A stretch of 64,000 nt of DNA from Stratiolaelaps scimitus (lineage: Eukaryota; Arthropoda; Arachnida; Mesostigmata; Laelapidae), in assembly GCA_019614645.1 (NCBI GenBank), contig JABWDB010000013.1, forward strand, positions 2,153,501-2,217,500. The letters are read 5' to 3'. Of the stretch, positions 62,851-64,000 are shown piece by piece. Each line of letters begins with the position of its first letter. Within the stretch, counting starts at the first letter, position 1. Position numbers and translations under genes: made by a program. Under the pieces are notes generated by a model that saw only the letters and a program-made list of their open reading frames with translations, made no database searches and was not told the origin of the DNA.

Positions 62851-64000
62851 AATCAATATGTTTATATTGATTTGGATTATGCTGCTGTTTTTAGGTTCGC
62901 ATAACATGGCCTCGTTTTGTTTCAAATGAGCTAGCATCGCTGATCCAGTCGGTCGAATCGAGGCTGCTCGACCTGATCTGATTTCTCCCTCTTGAGCGTT
63001 GTCCTACTGATGATAAATTGCTTTTGGTGAGTGTCACGGCATCTCTGTCTGTATCTTCGCGGTTCGGCAAATTATCACAGTGTATTTTGTTATATATATA
63101 TATAGGACATTTACAATCGAAATTATTTCGTATGAAGCATCTTGTGTAGGCAGAGGGGTAATATTGTAATAAAGCTGTAAAAGTTTTGCATAAAAACATT
63201 ATACGATGCTGACGCATTAATATTACTATTATTATTATTATTCTTACTGGTATTTGTTCAATAAGCTTTAACATGACAGGCCTGTTTGTGTGAACAAGTG
63301 TTCATCGTCTGGCTTGTTCTCGCACAGCATAACATATACATCGATATTAGCTTTCATTCGAGTTAATGAAGAGGACTAACTTTGTTAAGAGTTTTGACGT
63401 TTGTCATTACTGCTGTGCTACCATTATAGGCTTAGTTAAGATAATTATTAACACAGCTTCGCACTTGCGGCTGTTGTGGGATTTCTAAACCAATCCACTT
63501 TCGCAATGATTCCGCTCCATCCAGGAAGTATGTATATATGATAATTAGGAGCAGCGCTCTAATTACCGACAACCAATAAGCAGGAGGATAAGCCCTATAT
63601 AATGTACAGCCCATTGAGGATTGTTCGCTTGAATTACTCAATAATTTGGACTGAATAACAAGAGAAATAGCATCACCCGGTGAGTGAGTGATTACTCCGC
63701 GCGGTGACGTTCAGGAAAATAGTGCTTGGACAGAACTCTCCTCCACACGCAGGTGATGTCATTTTCGCTTCCTGGTGATTTTGTTTTCGCGATCTTGATA
63801 TGAAGTCAGAGGCTATTCTCTGTAGAAAAGGGAGACTGAGGTTGACGCCATTCGCCATAAGCTTCTTCCCATTCTAAGCAAGGACACATGCTCCCATATT
63901 GTGTTCTCTAGGGTTGACATCGAATTTCCGAGATTCTCGAGGCTTCTTGACTGTGTTGATCTCGATGTTGACTATTATTGTGGTTATTATTTCGAAGTAT

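Larger units (their letters stand above)
60240..64000. other. Terminal non-coding stretch
   Basis: No gene was recognised. It holds (AAT)n, (CT)n and (TA)n arrays around 62.1-62.9 kb and a short ATT run near 63222-63241. Confidence 0.5.

Overview
This window looks like metazoan, most likely arthropod, nuclear DNA. Stop codons are dense in all six frames and no operon-like gene arrangement is visible. Simple-sequence repeats are exceptionally abundant: more than forty (TA)n tracts, many (CAG)n/(CTG)n and (GTT)n/(CAA)n arrays, (AAT)n, (CT)n, (GT)n and C- or G-runs. The only gene that can be identified with confidence is a mariner-family transposase. The exact taxon cannot be read from the sequence. 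A mite- or tick-like arachnid is one possibility, but this is a guess.

Layout. Positions 1 to about 46,000 are visibly richer in G+C and crowded with trinucleotide and (TA)n microsatellites. No convincing exon was recognised there, so this part may be intergenic or intronic. Almost every long open frame in it is a microsatellite read as poly-Q, poly-A, poly-S, poly-L or YIYIYI. From about 46,200 to the end the DNA becomes more A+T-rich and trinucleotide arrays thin out, while (TA)n tracts persist.

Positions 54,199-55,477 hold a complete mariner element. It has 23-bp perfect terminal inverted repeats, a TA target duplication on each side, and an uninterrupted 350-codon DD34D transposase with all three catalytic aspartates. 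It sits in a short TA-rich stretch.

Positions 57,393-57,944 hold the best candidate for a host gene: a start codon in good context followed by short segments joined by plausible splice sites and short introns, with the frame kept open. Its product is not recognised. Further weak exon-like segments lie downstream to about 60,150.

Other structures are degenerate tRNA-related (SINE-like) fragments near 5.05, 11.7, 30.95 and 48.3 kb, a 27-bp-arm inverted repeat at 11.5 kb, a period-20 array built inside a (TA)n tract at 34.4 kb, and several runs with strong G-quadruplex potential. The mariner works alone, its transposase acting on its own ends; no pathway or multi-gene system is visible.
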